64,000 nt of DNA, taken from positions 88,253 through 152,252 of the forward strand of contig JAPTMU010000295.1 of NCBI GenBank assembly GCA_028583405.1, written 5' to 3'. The position numbers and the translations under genes are program-made. The DNA is from Pogonophryne albipinna (Eukaryota; Chordata; Actinopteri; Perciformes; Artedidraconidae). Under the pieces are notes generated by a model that saw nothing but the letters and a program-made list of their open reading frames with translations, was not told where the DNA came from and did not search any database. This document shows, one piece after another, positions 1 to 13,531 of the stretch (position 1 is its first letter; the number at the start of each line of letters is the position of its first letter).

Positions 1-90
1 TGTCTTCCTGTGGGTCCGTCTGGAGAAGTGCTGAGTACTGAGTGTCCTCACAGAGTGTCCTCACAGCGACTCTCACTTCCTCTCCCTCCA

Positions 91-552
91 GTTAGACCTC
101 CAAGCACCAGAGAAGAAGAGACACCAGCAACATTAGAGACATCAGGGACACCAGAGACATTAGGGACACCTGAGACATCAGGGACATTAGAGACATCAGG
201 GACACCAGAGACATCAGGGACACCTGAGACATCAGGGACACCAGATACATTAGAGACATCAGGTACACCAGAGACATTAGGGACACCTGAGACACCAGGG
301 ACATTAGGGACACCAGAGACATCAGGGACACCAGAGACATCATGGACACCAGAGACATCAGGGACACCTGAGACATTAGAGACATCAGGGACACAAGAGA
401 CATCAGGGACACCAGAGACATCAGGGACACCAGGGACATCAGAGACATCAGGGACACCAGAGACATCAGGGACACCAGAGACATCAGGGACACCAGAGAC
501 ATCAGAGACATTGGATACGAGGGTTGAACTGGGACCCCCCCTTCCATATTAA
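91..552 (+). other. Possible terminal coding exon of an upstream gene
   Basis: A pyrimidine-rich stretch ending in ccctccag at 90 looks like a 3' splice site. From there one frame is open to a stop at 550-552 and begins VRPPSTREEETPAT before the Thr/Pro/Glu-rich repeats, ending VELGPPLPY. An AATAAA lies at 608-613. This is the architecture of a last exon. In vertebrates PDGFRB lies immediately upstream of CSF1R in the same orientation, so its C-terminal tail is a candidate, but I see no residues that identify it. It may equally be a non-coding minisatellite in an intron. Confidence 0.25.
121..515 (+). repeat. 9/18-bp minisatellite, open in frame
   Basis: Tandem copies of an 18-bp unit built from two related 9-bp halves (acatcaggg and acaccagag). 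Unit length is a multiple of three, so the array stays open on both strands; on + it reads as Thr/Glu/Ser/Pro/Gly repeats such as SGTPET. Confidence 0.9.
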
Positions 553-784
553 CATGATAGAGAACATAGAACAAATCAATAGAAATAGTGAAAGAACTAA
601 CAATAGAAATAAAATAGTCTTAATACGTAAACAGAATATGAGCAGAACAGAATGTGAAATCAAATATTGTAAATTAAGACTAAATTAAATACGGTCTATT
701 GCGGTGATAACTCTTTAGATAATAAATAATCATGACGATGCAATCAGATGAATGTTCTGGGAGTCTTCACAGAGATCAGGCGAT
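553..784. other. AT-rich unique sequence, nothing recognised
   Basis: About 230 bp of AT-rich sequence between the minisatellite and a hAT-like element. Apart from an AATAAA at 608-613, no coding signal or repeat is visible. Confidence 0.6.
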
Positions 785-1760
785 CAGTGGCGTTTCTGTA
801 TGTTCTAAAGTGGTGGGGCACAAAAAGCTCAGATGTCTCTAAGCTTCTGCAGAGAGGGGTCCTGGCTGCTGAGGCTCTGACTCTTCAGGGTTACACATAT
901 TATATTTTGACCTAAATCTAAATATAATATTATTTTCAAAAGCCTCTTTAGTCTGATGCTTCGATTAATTTTAAACAGACAGTTCAACAGAAGGATACCC
1001 AAAAAATGTAATTGTATCATTTAGATATTGAATTGTTCTCTCTTAGTAAGATCCCATCTTCAATAACATGGTGGTCTCACCTTGACTTGAAGATGAAGTC
1101 CATTTGCCTTTCCCTCTGGACAAACATCTCTATTACTTGTTTGTAAAAGTCCTCCTTATGTTCTTGTAGTTTCAAAAGTCTCTCATAAATCTAATTTAAT
1201 CGATAGATTTATGATTAGAAAATGATAAAAGTAGGGTAGACCTGTGGATATTATCCGGCTGAACAAAACGTGCATTTATCTAACAGCTACGTTTCCCACA
1301 GACCTTATTTGGAGCTATTTTCTAAAAGCCTATGGAGAAATCTCATTGCTTTTTTGTGGAGGGAAGCCATGCGCAGCTTACTTCCTGGTTTTAGGACGCG
1401 TCTCTCGTCTCCTCTTCACACACCACACTTTTAGCGGCACACGTACTTACAGCCAATCAGCTCTGAATGATGTGAGATGATGTATGGTGGGGATGGCAGC
1501 TCAGTGCCCCTATGGTCATTATGTTTTGCCACACACATTAAATAGGAAAATACTCTGAGCATGCGCAGTGTAGTTTTTACAGTCACCGTTCACTTAGACA
1601 GTGAGAGGGAGGGGCAGGATCGGGTTTTGTCCCACATGGCTCTAAGCAGCTCAATAGGCACACACTGTAGACAAATTTTTTTGTAATCATTATTTTAATA
1701 CTTTCTGCTGACACTAGGTGGGGCTGTGCCCCACCTGCCCCTAATGACCAGTCGCCACTG
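785..1760. mobile_element. Non-autonomous hAT-like DNA transposon
   Basis: The ends are inverted: CAGTGGCG at 785 and CGCCACTG at 1753-1760, the terminal sequence typical of many fish hAT elements. Flanking octamers caggcgat (777-784) and caggtgtt (1761-1768) match at 6 of 8 positions, a degenerate 8-bp target duplication. The interior has no transposase; it carries an internal segment (about 1200-1405) shared with two other places in the window. Confidence 0.75.
1200..1405 (+). repeat. Dispersed MITE-like segment, copy 1
   Basis: This segment closely resembles 13629-13868 and 42750-42968: same order of landmarks (gatttatgatt, aaagtagggtagac, ttatccggctgaacaaaa, cacagaccttattt, aggacgcgtc). 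This copy lacks the left inverted terminus seen in the 13.6-kb copy. It lies inside the 785-1760 element. Confidence 0.7.
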
Positions 1761-1946
1761 CAGGTGTTTAACGTATGGCCTGTGTGCGGAACCTGCTCTG
1801 AGTCTGGAGGGTTTAGTCCTGAAGCTGCGGGACCTCCAGAGGGGGGTAGTTCTACTCAAAATACCAAACAGATCACAGGGCTCGACATTATAAATGGCCC
1901 GCTGGCCCGGAAGCACTATTTAGACACCCCGGGCCAGCATAACGTA

Positions 1947-4900
1947 GGCCCAATCCCAAACCACTCCCTCGACCCTACCCCTCCGTAACGCAGTGAACTC
2001 GTCTGTAGCCTCACTCGCAGCTCAACGAGGCTCCTCCTGTCAGATGGAGGGAGTAAACACAGCAGCAAGCTTTGGGACGGCCTCCCCTCTCTCCACTCTC
2101 TCCCCTCTCTCCCCTCTCTCCGGCAGAAACAGGAAGTGCCGTAACTGTATGTAACAACGGTTTCAAATCAGCATCTCTTAGACAAAAGGTTTAAATGAAT
2201 AACTCAAATAAAACTCCAAACATCTTTCATTGTGTTTCAAATCTCTTTTAGTTTCAAACCTGATGTTTAGAAGCTTCTTACTTTTTGCACTCCCCCTCCA
2301 CACCGCCCCACTCCCCCTCCACACCGCCCCACTCCCCCTCCACACCGCCCCACTCCCCCTCCACACCGCTCCACTCCCCGTCCACACCGCTCCACTCCCC
2401 GTCCACACCGCTCCACTCCCCCTCCACACCGCTCCACTCCCCCTCCACACCGCCCCACTCCCCCTCCACACCGCTCCACTCCCCCTCCACACCGCTCCAC
2501 TCCCCCTCCACACCGCTCCACTCCCCCTCCACACCGCTCCACTCCCCCTCCACACCGCTCCACTCCCCCTCCACACCGCCCCACTCCTCCTCCACTCCCC
2601 CTCCACTCCCCCTCCACACCGCTCCACTCCCCCTCCACTCCCCCTCCACACCGCTCCACACCACTCCACTCCCCCTCCACACCGCTCCACTCCCCCTCCA
2701 CACCGCTCCACTCCCCGTCCACACCGCCCCACTCCCCCTCCACACCGCTCCACTCCCCGTCCACACCGCTCCACTCCCCCTCCACACCGCTCCACTCCCC
2801 CTCCACACCGCCCCACTCCCCCTCCACTCCCCCTCCACAACCGCTCCACTCCCCCTCCACTCCCCCTCCACACCGCCCCACTCCCCCTCCACACCGCTCC
2901 ACTCCCCGTCCACACTGCTCCACTCCCCGTCCACACCGCTCCACTCCCCGTCCACACCGCTCCACTCCCCCTCCACACCGCCCCACTCCCCCTCCACACC
3001 GCTCCACTCCCCGTCCACACCGCTCCACTCCCCGTCCACACCGCTCCACTCCCCCTCCACACCGCTCCACTCCCCCTCCACACCGCCCCACTCCCCCTCC
3101 ACACCGCTCCACTCCCCCTCCACACCGCTCCACTCCCCCTCCACACCGCTCCACTCCCCCTCCACACCGCTCCACTCCCCGTCCACACCGCTCCACTCCC
3201 CCTCCACACCGCCCCACTCCTCCTCCACTCCCCCTCCACTCCCCCTCCACACCGCTCCACTCCCCCTCCACTCCCCCTCCACACCGCTCCACTCCCCCTC
3301 CACTCCCCCTCCACACCGCCCCACTCCCCCTCCACACCGCCCCACTCCCCCTCCACACCGCTCCACTCCCCGTCCACACCGCCCCACTCCCCCTCCACAC
3401 CGCTCCACTCCCCGTCCACACCGCTCCACTCCCCCTCCACACCGCCCCACTCCCCCTCCACTCCCCCTCCACTCCCCCTCCACACCGCTCCACTCCCCCT
3501 CCACTCCCCCTCCACACCGCCCCACTCCCCCTCCACACCGCCCCACTCCCCCTCCACACCGCCCACTCCCCCTCCACACCGCCCCACTCCCCCTCCACAC
3601 CGCTCCACTCCCTGTCCACACCGCTCCACTCCCCCTCCACACCGCTCCACTCCCCCTCCACACCGCCCCACTCCCCCTCCACTCCCCGTCCACACCGCCC
3701 CACTCCCCCTCCACACCGCTCCACTCCCCGTCCACACCGCTCCACTCCCCCTCCACACCGCCCCACTCCCCCTCCACTCCACCTCCACTCCCCCTCCACA
3801 CCGCTCCACTCCCCCTCCACTCCCCCTCCACACCGCCCCACTCCCCCTCCACACCGCCCCACTCCCCCTCCACACCGCCCCACTCCCCCTCCACACCGCT
3901 CCACTCCCCGTCCACACCGCCCCACTCCCCCTCCACACCGCTCCACTCCCCGTCCACACCGCTCCACTCCCCCTCCACACCGCTCCACTCCCCCTCCACA
4001 CCGCCCCACTCCCCCTCCACTCCCCCTCCACACCCCTCCACTCCCCCTCCACTCCCCCTCCACACCGCCCCACTCCCCCTCCACACCGCCCCACTCCCCC
4101 TCCACACCGCTCCACTCCCCGTCCACACCGCTCCACTCCCCGTCCACACCGCTCCACTCCCCCTCCACACCGCCCCACTCCCACTCCACACCGCTCCACT
4201 CCCCGTCCACACCGCTCCACTCCCCCTCCACACCGCCCCACTCCCCCTCCACACCGCTCCACTCCCCTCCACACCGCTCCACTCCCCCTCCACACCGCCC
4301 CACTCCCCCTCCACACCGCTCCACTCCCCGTCCACACCGCTCCACTCCCCCTCCACACCGCCCCACTCCCCCTCCACACCGCTCCACTCCCCGTCCACAC
4401 CGCCCCACTCCCCCTCCACACCGCTCCACTCCCCGTCCACACCGCTCCACTCCCCCTCCACACCGCTCCACTCCCCCTCCACACCGCCCCACTCCCCCTC
4501 CACTCCCCCTCCACACCGCTCCACTCCCCCTCCACTCCCCCTCCACACCGCCCCACTCCCCCTCCACACCGCTCCACTCCCCGTCCACACCGCTCCACTC
4601 CCCGTCCACACCGCTCCACTCCCCGTCCACACCGCTCCACTCCCCCTCCACACCGCCCCACTCCCCCTCCACACCGCTCCACTCCCCGTCCACACCGCTC
4701 CACTCCCCGTCCACACCGCTCCACTCCCCCTCCACACCGCCCCACTCCCCCTCCACACTGCTCCACTCCCCCTCCACACCGCTCCACTCCCCCTCCACAC
4801 CGCTCCACTCCCCCTCCACACCGCTCCACTCCCCGTCCACACCGCTCCACTCCCCCTCCACACCGCCCCACTCCCCCTCCACTCCCCCTCCACTCCCCCT

Positions 4901-7900
4901 CCACACCGCTCCACTCCCCCTCCACTCCCCCTCCACACCGCTCCACTCCCCCTCCACTCCCCCTCCACACCGCCCCACTCCCCCTCCACACCGCCCCACT
5001 CCCCCTCCACACCGCTCCACTCCCCGTCCACACCGCCCCACTCCCCCTCCACACCGCTCCACTCCCCGTCCACACCGCTCCACTCCCCCTCCACACCGCC
5101 CCACTCCCCCTCCACTCCCCCTCCACTCCCCCTCCACACCGCTCCACTCCCCCTCCACTCCCCCTCCACACCGCCCCACTCCCCCTCCACACCGCCCCAC
5201 TCCCCCTCCACACCGCTCCACTCCCCGTCCACACCGCCCCACTCCCCCTCCACACCGCTCCACTCCCCGTCCACACCGCTCCACTCCCCCTCCACACCGC
5301 TCCACTCCCCCTCCACACCGCCCCACTCCCCCTCCACTCCCCCTCCACACCGCTCCACTCCCCCTCCACTCCCCCTCCACACCGCCCCACTCACCCTCCA
5401 CACCGCTCCACTCCCCGTCCACACCGCTCCACTCCCCCTCCACACCGCTCCACTCCCCCTCCACACCGCTCCACTCCCCCTCCACACCGCTCCACTCCCC
5501 CTCCACACCGCTCCACTCCCCCTCCACACCGCTCCACTCCCCGTCCACACCGCCCCACTCCCCCTCCACACCGCCCCACTCCCCATCCACACCGCTCCAC
5601 TCCCCGTCCACACCGCTCCACTCCCCCTCCACACCACCCCACTCCCAGTCCACACCGCTCCACTCCCCCTCCACACCGCCCCACTCCCCCTCCACTCCCC
5701 CTCCACTCCCCCTCCACACCGCTCCACTCCCCCTCCACTCCCCCTCCACACCGCCCCACTCCCCCTCCACACCGCCCCACTCCCCCTCCACACCGCCCCA
5801 CTCCCCCTCCACACCGCCCCACTCCCCCTCCACACCGCTCCACTCCCCGTCCACACCGCCCCACTCCCCCTCCACACCGCTCCACTCCCCGTCCACACCG
5901 CTCCACTCCCCCTCCACACCGCTCCACTCCCCCTCCACACCGCTCCACTCCCCCTCCACACCCCGCCACTCCCCCTCCACTCCCCCTCCACACCGCTCCA
6001 CTCCCCCTCCACTCCCCCTCCACACCGCCCCACTCCCCCTCCACACCGCTCCACTCCCCGTCCACACCGCTCCACTCCCCGTCCACACCGCTCCACTCCC
6101 CCTCCACACCGCCCCACTCCCCCTCCACACCGCTCCACTCCCCCTCCACACCGCTCCACTCCCCCTCCACACCGCCCCACTCCCCCTCCACACCGCTCCA
6201 CTCCCCGTCCACACCGCCCCACTCCCCCTCCACACCGCTCCACTCCCCGTCCACACCGCTCCACTCCCCCTCCACACCGCTCCACTCCCCCTCCACACCG
6301 CCCCACTCCCCCTCCACTCCCCCTCCACACCGCTCCACTCCCCCTCCACTCCCCCTCCACACCGCCCCACTCCCCTCCACACCGCTCCACTCCCCGTCCA
6401 CACCGCTCCACTCCCCGTCCACACCGCTCCACTCCCCGTCCACACCGCTCCACTCCCCCTCCACACCGCCCCACTCCCCCTCCACACCGCTCCACTCCCC
6501 GTCCACACCGCTCCACTCCCCGTCCACACCGCTCCACTCCCCGTCCACACCGCTCCACTCCCCCTCCACACCGCTCCACTCCCCCTCCACATCGCCCCAC
6601 TCCCCCTCCACACCGCTCCACTCCCCCTCCACACCGCTCCACTCCCCCTCCACACCGCTCCACTCCCCCTCCACACCGCTCCACTCCCCGTCCACACCGC
6701 TCCACTCCCCCTCCACACCGCCCCACTCCTCCTCCACTCCCCCTCCACTCCCCCTCCACACCGCTCCACTCCCCTCCACTCCCCCTCCACACCGCTCCAC
6801 TCCCCCTCCACTCCCCCTCCACACCGCCCCACTCCCCCTCCACACCGCCCCACTCCCCCTCCACAAGCTCCACTCCCCGTCCACACCGCCCCACTCCCCC
6901 TCCACACCGCTCCACTCCCCGTCCACACCGCTCCACTCCCCCTCCACACCGCCCCACTCCCCCTCCACTCCCCCTCCACTCCCCCTCCACACCGCTCCAC
7001 TCCCCCTCCACTCCCCCTCCACACCGCCCCACTCCCCCTCCACACCGCCCCACTCCCCCTCCACACCGCCCCACTCCCCCTCCACACCGCTCCACTCCCC
7101 CTCCACACCGCCCCACTCCCCCTCCACTCCCCCTCCACTCCCCGTCCACACCGCCCCACTCCCCCTCCACACCGCTCCACTCCCCGTCCACACCGCTCCA
7201 CTCCCCCTCCACACCGCCCCACTCCCCCTCCACTCCCCCTCCACTCCCCCTCCACACCGCTCCACTCCCCCTCCACTCCCCCTCCACACCGCCCCACTCC
7301 CCCTCCACACCGCCCCACTCCCCCTCCACACCGCCCCACTCCCCCTCCACACCGCTCCACTCCCCGTCCACACCGCCCCACTCCCCCTCCACACCGCTCC
7401 ACTCCCCGTCCACACCGCTCCACTCCCCCTCCACACCGCTCCACTCCCCCTCCACACCGCCCCACTCCCCCTCCACTCCCCCTCCACTCCCCCTCCACCC
7501 CGCTGCACTCCCCCTCCACTCCCCCTCCACACCGCCCCACTCCCCCTCCACACCGCCCCACTCCCCCTCCACACCGCTCCACTCCCCGTTCACACCGCTC
7601 CACTCCCCGTCCACACCGCTCCACTCCCCCTCCACACCGCCCCACTCCCCCTCCACACCGCTCCACTCCCCGTCCACACCGCTCCACTCCCCCTCCACAC
7701 CGCCCCACTCCCCCTCCACACCGCTCCACTCCCCCTCCACACCGCTCCACTCCCCCTCCACACCGCCCCACTCCCCCTCCACACCGCTCCACTCCCCGTC
7801 CACACCACTCCACTCCCCCTCCACACCGCCCCACTCCCCCTCCACACCGCTCCACTCCCCGTCCACACCGCCCCACTCCCCCTCCACACCGCTCCACTCC

Positions 7901-10900
7901 CCGTCCACACCGCTCCACTCCCCCTCCACACCGCCCCACTCCCCCTCCACTCCCCCTCCACACCGCTCCACTCCCCCTCCACTCCCCCTCCACACCGCCC
8001 CACTCCCCCTCCACACCGCTCCACTCCCCGTCCACACCGCTCCACTCCCCGTCCACACCGCTCCACTCCCCGTCCACACCGCTCCACTCCCCCTCCACAC
8101 CGCCCCACTCCCCCTCCACACCGCTCCACTCCCCGTCCACACCGCTCCACTCCCCGTCCACACCGCTCCACTCCCCCTCCACACCGCCCCACTCCCCCTC
8201 CACACCGCTCCACTCCCCCTCCACACCGCTCCACTCCCCCTCCACACCGCTCCACTCCCCCTCCACACCGCTCCACTCCCCGTCCACACCACTCCACTCC
8301 CCCTCCACACCGCCCCACTCCCCCTCCACTCCCCCTCCACTCCCCCTCCACACCGCTCCACTCCCCCTCCACTCCCCCTCCACACTGCTCCACTCCCCCT
8401 CCACTCCCCCTCCACACCGCCCCACTCCCCCTCCACACCGCCCCACTCCCCCTCCACACCGCTCCACTCCCCGTCCACACCGCCCCACTCCCCCTCCACA
8501 CCGCTCCACTCCCCGTCCACACCGCTCCACTCCCCCTCCACACCGCCCCACTCCCCCTCCACTCCCCCTCCACTCCCCCTCCACACCGCTCCACTCCCCC
8601 TCCACTCCCCCTCCACACCGCCCCACTCCCCCTCCACACCGCCCCACTCCCCCTCCACACCGCCCCACTCCCCCTCCACACCGCTCCACTCCCCGTCCAC
8701 ACCGCCCCACTCCCCCTCCACACCGCTCCACTCCCCGTCCACACCGCTCCACTCCCCCTCCACACCGCTCCACTCCCCCTCCACACCGCCCCACTCCCCC
8801 TCCACTCCCCCTCCACACCGCTCCACTCCCCCTCCACTCCCCCTCCACACCGCCCCACTCACCCTCCACACCGCTCCACTCCCCGTCCACACCGCTCCAC
8901 TCCCCGTCCACACCGCTCCACTCCCCCTCCACACCGCTCCACTCCCCCTCCACACCGCTCCACTCCCCCTCCACACCGCTCCACTCCCCGTCCACACCGC
9001 TCCACTCCCCGTCCACACCGCTCCACTCCCCCTCCACACCGCCCCACTCCCCGTCCACACCGCCCCACTCCCCGTCCACACCGCTCCACTCCCCTCCACA
9101 CCGCCCCACTCCCCCTCCACACCGCTCCACTCCCCCTCCACTCCCCCTCCACACCGCCCCACTCCCCCTCCACACCGCCCCACTCCCCCTCCACACCGCT
9201 CCACTCCCCGTCCACACCGCCCCACTCCCCCTCCACACCGCTCCACTCCCCGTCCACACCGCTCCACTCCCCCTCCACACCGCTCCACTCCCCCTCCACA
9301 CCGCTCCACTCCCCCTCCACACCGCCCCACTCCCCCTCCACTCCCCCTCCACAACGCTCCACTCCCCCTCCACTCCCCCTCCACACCGCCCCACTCCCCC
9401 TCCACACCGCTCCACTCCCCGTCCACACCGCTCCACTCCCCGTCCACACCGCTCCACTCCCCCCTCCACACCGCCCCACTCCCCCTCCACACCGCTCCAC
9501 TCCCCCTCCACACCGCTCCACTCCCCCTCCACACCGCTCCACTCCCCCTCCACACCGCTCCACTCCCCGTCCACACCGCTCCACTCCCCCTCCACTCCCC
9601 CTCCACTCCCCCTCCACACCGCTCCACTCCCCCTCCACTCCCCCTCCACACCGCTCCACTCCCCGTCCACACCGCTCCACTCCCCCTCCACACCGCTCCA
9701 CTCCCCGTCCACACCGCTCCACTCCCCCTCCACACCGCCCCACTCCCCCTCCACTCCCCCTCCACACCGCTCCACTCCCCCTCCACTCCCCCTCCACACC
9801 GCCCCACTCCCCCTCCACACCGCTCCACTCCCCGTCCACACCGCTCCACTCCCCGTCCACACCGCTCCACTCCCCCTCCACACCGCCCCACTCCCCCTCC
9901 ACACCGCTCCACTCCCCCTCCACACCGCTCCACTCCCCGTCCACACCGCTCCACTCCCCCTCCACACCGCTCCACTCCCCCTCCACACCGCTCCACTCCC
10001 CCTCCACACCGCCCCACTCCCCCTCCACTCCCCCTCCACACCGCCCCACTCCCCCTCCACTCCCCCTCCACACCGCTCCACTCCCCCTCCACTCCCCCTC
10101 CACACCGCCCCACTCCCCCTCCACACCGCTCCACTCCCCGTCCACACCGCTCCACTCCCCGTCCACACCGCTCCACTCCCCGTCCACACCGCTCCACTCC
10201 CCCTCCACACCGCCCCACTCCCCTCCACACCGCTCCACTCCCCGTCCACACCGCCCCACTCCCCCTCCACACCGCTCCACTCCCCGTCCACACCGCTCCA
10301 CTCCCCCTCCACACCGCCCCACTCCCCCTCCACTCCCCCTCCACACCGCTCCACTCCCCCTCCACTCCCCCTCCACACCGCCCCACTCCCCCTCCACACC
10401 GCCCCACTCCCCCTCCACACCGCCCCACTCCCCCTCCACACCGCTCCACTCCCCCTCCACACCGCCCCACTCCCCCTCCACTCCCCCTCCACTCCCCGTC
10501 CACACCGCCCCACTCCCCCTCCACACCGCTCCACTCCCCGTCCACACCGCTCCACTCCCCCTCCACACCGCCCCACTCCCCCTCCACTCCCCTCCACTCC
10601 CCCTCCACACCGCTCCACTCCCCCTCCACTCCCCCTCCACACCGCCCCACTCCCCCTCCACACCGCCCCACTCCCCCTCCACACCGCCCCACTCCCCCTC
10701 CACACCGCTCCACTCCCCGTCCACACCGCCCCACTCCCCCTCCACACCGCTCCACTCCCCGTCCACACCGCTCCACTCCCCCTCAACACCGCTCCACTCC
10801 CCCTCCACACCGCCCCACTCCCCCTCCACTCCCCCTCCACTCCCCCTCCACACCGCTCCACTCCCCCTCCACTCCCCCTCCACACCGCCCCACTCCCAAC

Positions 10901-13261
10901 TCCACACCGCCCCACTCCCCCTCCACACCGCTCCACTCCCCGTCCACACCGCTCCACTCCCCGTCCACACCGCTCCACTCCCCCTCCACACCGCCCCACT
11001 CCCACTCCACACCGCTCCACTCCCCGTCCACACCGCTCCACTCCCCCTCCACACCGCCCCACTCCCCCTCCACACCGCTCCACTCCCCCTCCACACCGCC
11101 CCACTCCCCCTCCACACCGCTCCACTCCCCGTCCACACCACTCCACTCCCCCTCCACACCGCCCCACTCCCCCTCCACTCCCCCGTCCCCTCCACACCGC
11201 TCCACACCCCCTCCACTACCCCTACTCCACTCCCCCTCCACACCGCTCCACTCCCCGTCCACACCGCTCCACTCCCCCTCCACACCGCCCCACTCCCCCT
11301 CCACACCGCTCCACTCCCCCTCCACACCGCTCCACTCCCCCTCCACACCGCTCCACTCCCCCTCCACACCGCTCCACTCCCCCTCCACACCGCTCCACTC
11401 CCCGTCCACACCGCTCCACTCCCCCTCCACACCGCCCCACTCCCCCTCCACTCCCCCTCCACTCCCCCTCCACACCGCTCCACTCCCCCTCCACTCCCCC
11501 TCCACACTGCTCCACTCCCCCTCCACTCCCCCTCCACTCCCCCTCCACACCGCCCCACTCCCCCTCCACACCGCCCCACTCCCCCTCCACACCGCTCCAC
11601 TCCCCGTCCACACCGCCCCACTCCCCCTCCACACCGCTCCACTCCCCGTCCACACCGCTCCACTCCCCCTCCACACCGCCCCACTCCCCCTCCACTCCCC
11701 CTCCACACCGCCCCACTCCCCCTCCACTCCCCCTCCACACCGCTCCACTCCCCCTCCACTCCCCCTCCACACCGCCCCACTCCCCCTCCACACCGCCCCA
11801 CTCCCCCTCCACACCGCTCCACTCCCCCTCCACACCGCTCCACTCCCCGTCCACACCGCTCCACTCCCCCCTCCACACCGCCCCACTCCCCGTCCACACC
11901 GCTCCACTCCCCCTCCACACCGCCCCACTCCCCCTCCACACCGCCCCACTCCCCGTCCACACCGCCCCACTCCCCCTCCACACCGCTCCACTCCCCGTCC
12001 ACACCGCTCCACTCCCCGTCCACACCGCTCCACTCCCCCTCCACACCGCCCCACTCCCCCTCCACACCGCCCCACTCCCCCTCCACACCGCTCCACTCCC
12101 CCTCCACACCGCCCCACTCCCCCTCCACACCGCTCCACTCCCCGTCCACACCCCCCCACTCCCCCTCCACACCGCCCCACTCCCCCTCCACACCGCCCCA
12201 CTCCCCCTCCACACCGCTCCACTCCACCTCCACACCGCCCCACTCCCCCTCCACTCCCCCTCCACTCCCCCTCCACACCGCTCCACTCCCCCTCCACTCC
12301 CCCTCCACACCGCTCCACTCCCCCTCCACTCCCCCTCCACACCGCCCCACTCCCCCTCCACACCGCCCCACTCCCCCTCCACACCGCTCCACTCCCCGTC
12401 CACACCGCTCCACTCCCCCTCCACACCGCCCCACTCCCCCTCCACACTGCCCCACTCCCCCTCCACACCGCTCCACTCCCCCTCCACACCACACCGCCCC
12501 ACACCCCCTCCACTACCCCTCCACACCCCCTCCACACCGCTCCACACCCCCTCCACTACCCCTCCACTCCCCCTCCACACCACTCCACTCCCCCTCCACA
12601 CCCCCTCCACACCGCTCCACACCCCCTCCACACCGCTCCACACCCCCTCCACTACCCCTCCACACCCCCTCCACACCGCCCCACTCCCCCTCCACACTGC
12701 TCCACTCCCCCTCCACACCGCCCCACTCCCCCTCCACACTGCTCCACTCCCCCTCCACACCGCCCCACTCCCCCTCCACACCGCTCCACACCCCCTCCAC
12801 TACCCCTCCACTCCCCCTCCACACCGCCCCACTCCCCCTCCACACCCCTCCACTCCCCCTCCACACCGCCCCACTCCCCCTCCACACCGCTCCACACCCC
12901 CTCCACTACCCCTCCACTACCCCTCCACACCGCCCCACTCCCCCTCCACACCGCTCCACTCCCCCTCCACACCGCCCCACTCCCCCTCCACTACCCCTCC
13001 ACACCGCCCCACTCCCCCTCCACACCGCTCCACACCCCCTCCACTACCCCTCCACTACCCCTCCACACCGCCCCACTCCCCCTCCACACCGCTCCACTAC
13101 CCCTCCACTCCGCCCCACTACCCCTCCACACCCCCTCCACACTCGTTGCTTTGGAACAGCCCTCAATATGGCGGACCCTCCGCGTGAACGCACAAACGGA
13201 GGGGTAGGGTGTAGGGGTAGGGTGTAGGGGTAGGGTGTAGGGGGCGGTTTGGGAATGGGCC
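1947..13261. mobile_element. TIR transposon carrying a giant minisatellite
   Basis: The sequence ggcccaatcccaaacc at 1947 is the inverted counterpart of ggtttgggaatgggcc at 13246-13261, and similarity continues inward through (ctacccctccgt) for roughly 40-50 bp on each side. The trinucleotide gta flanks both ends (1944-1946, 13262-13264), possibly the target duplication. The ends interrupt the outer hAT element. Apart from the inverted ends and about 250 bp of left interior, the body is a minisatellite. Confidence 0.65.
2285..13140 (+). repeat. Giant 21-bp minisatellite, about 10.9 kb
   Basis: The basic unit is ccccctccacaccgctccact with frequent variants (ccg for ccc, cgcccc for cgctcc) and shorter 12-bp inserts (ccccctccact). 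At 21 bp per unit there is room for roughly 500 copies. Longer blocks of the same variant order recur many times, so there is higher-order structure. From about 12490 units shift to cactacccctccac, like the ends of the host transposon. Long open frames on both strands are a by-product of units divisible by three. Confidence 0.97.
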
Positions 13262-13531
13262 GTACTTTCCACTTGCCCGCTCGGGCCACTAAAAATATTG
13301 TTTAAAAAAAAATGTTTCCTGTGGAATTTTGACTAGCAATTTAGTTAAATTGTTTTGTTTATTAACGCTGCAACAGAGCGTTTCGTGAGTCGGTTGTCGT
13401 TGTTGGGTGAAAAGCAAACAGCTGTGGAACGCGCTCCTTCACTACAGACTATCGCGCCACCTAACCATTCGCCTAAATGTTTTTAATACCAGCGGTAACC
13501 GGCCAAGCACCGGGCAAAAAACAATCTTCAG

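Noticed and set aside
2285..13140. PRDM9 13-mer recombination motif CCNCCNTNNCCNC in the C-rich array
   Set aside because: The unit does not fit the spacing of the T in that motif; that motif is also specific to some human alleles.
2230..13227. Open frames of about 3,000-3,700 codons on both strands over the CCCCCTCCACACCG array
   Set aside because: They appear in several frames at once because the units are divisible by three and contain no stop words; composition is pure repeat and the frames start and end where the repeat does.
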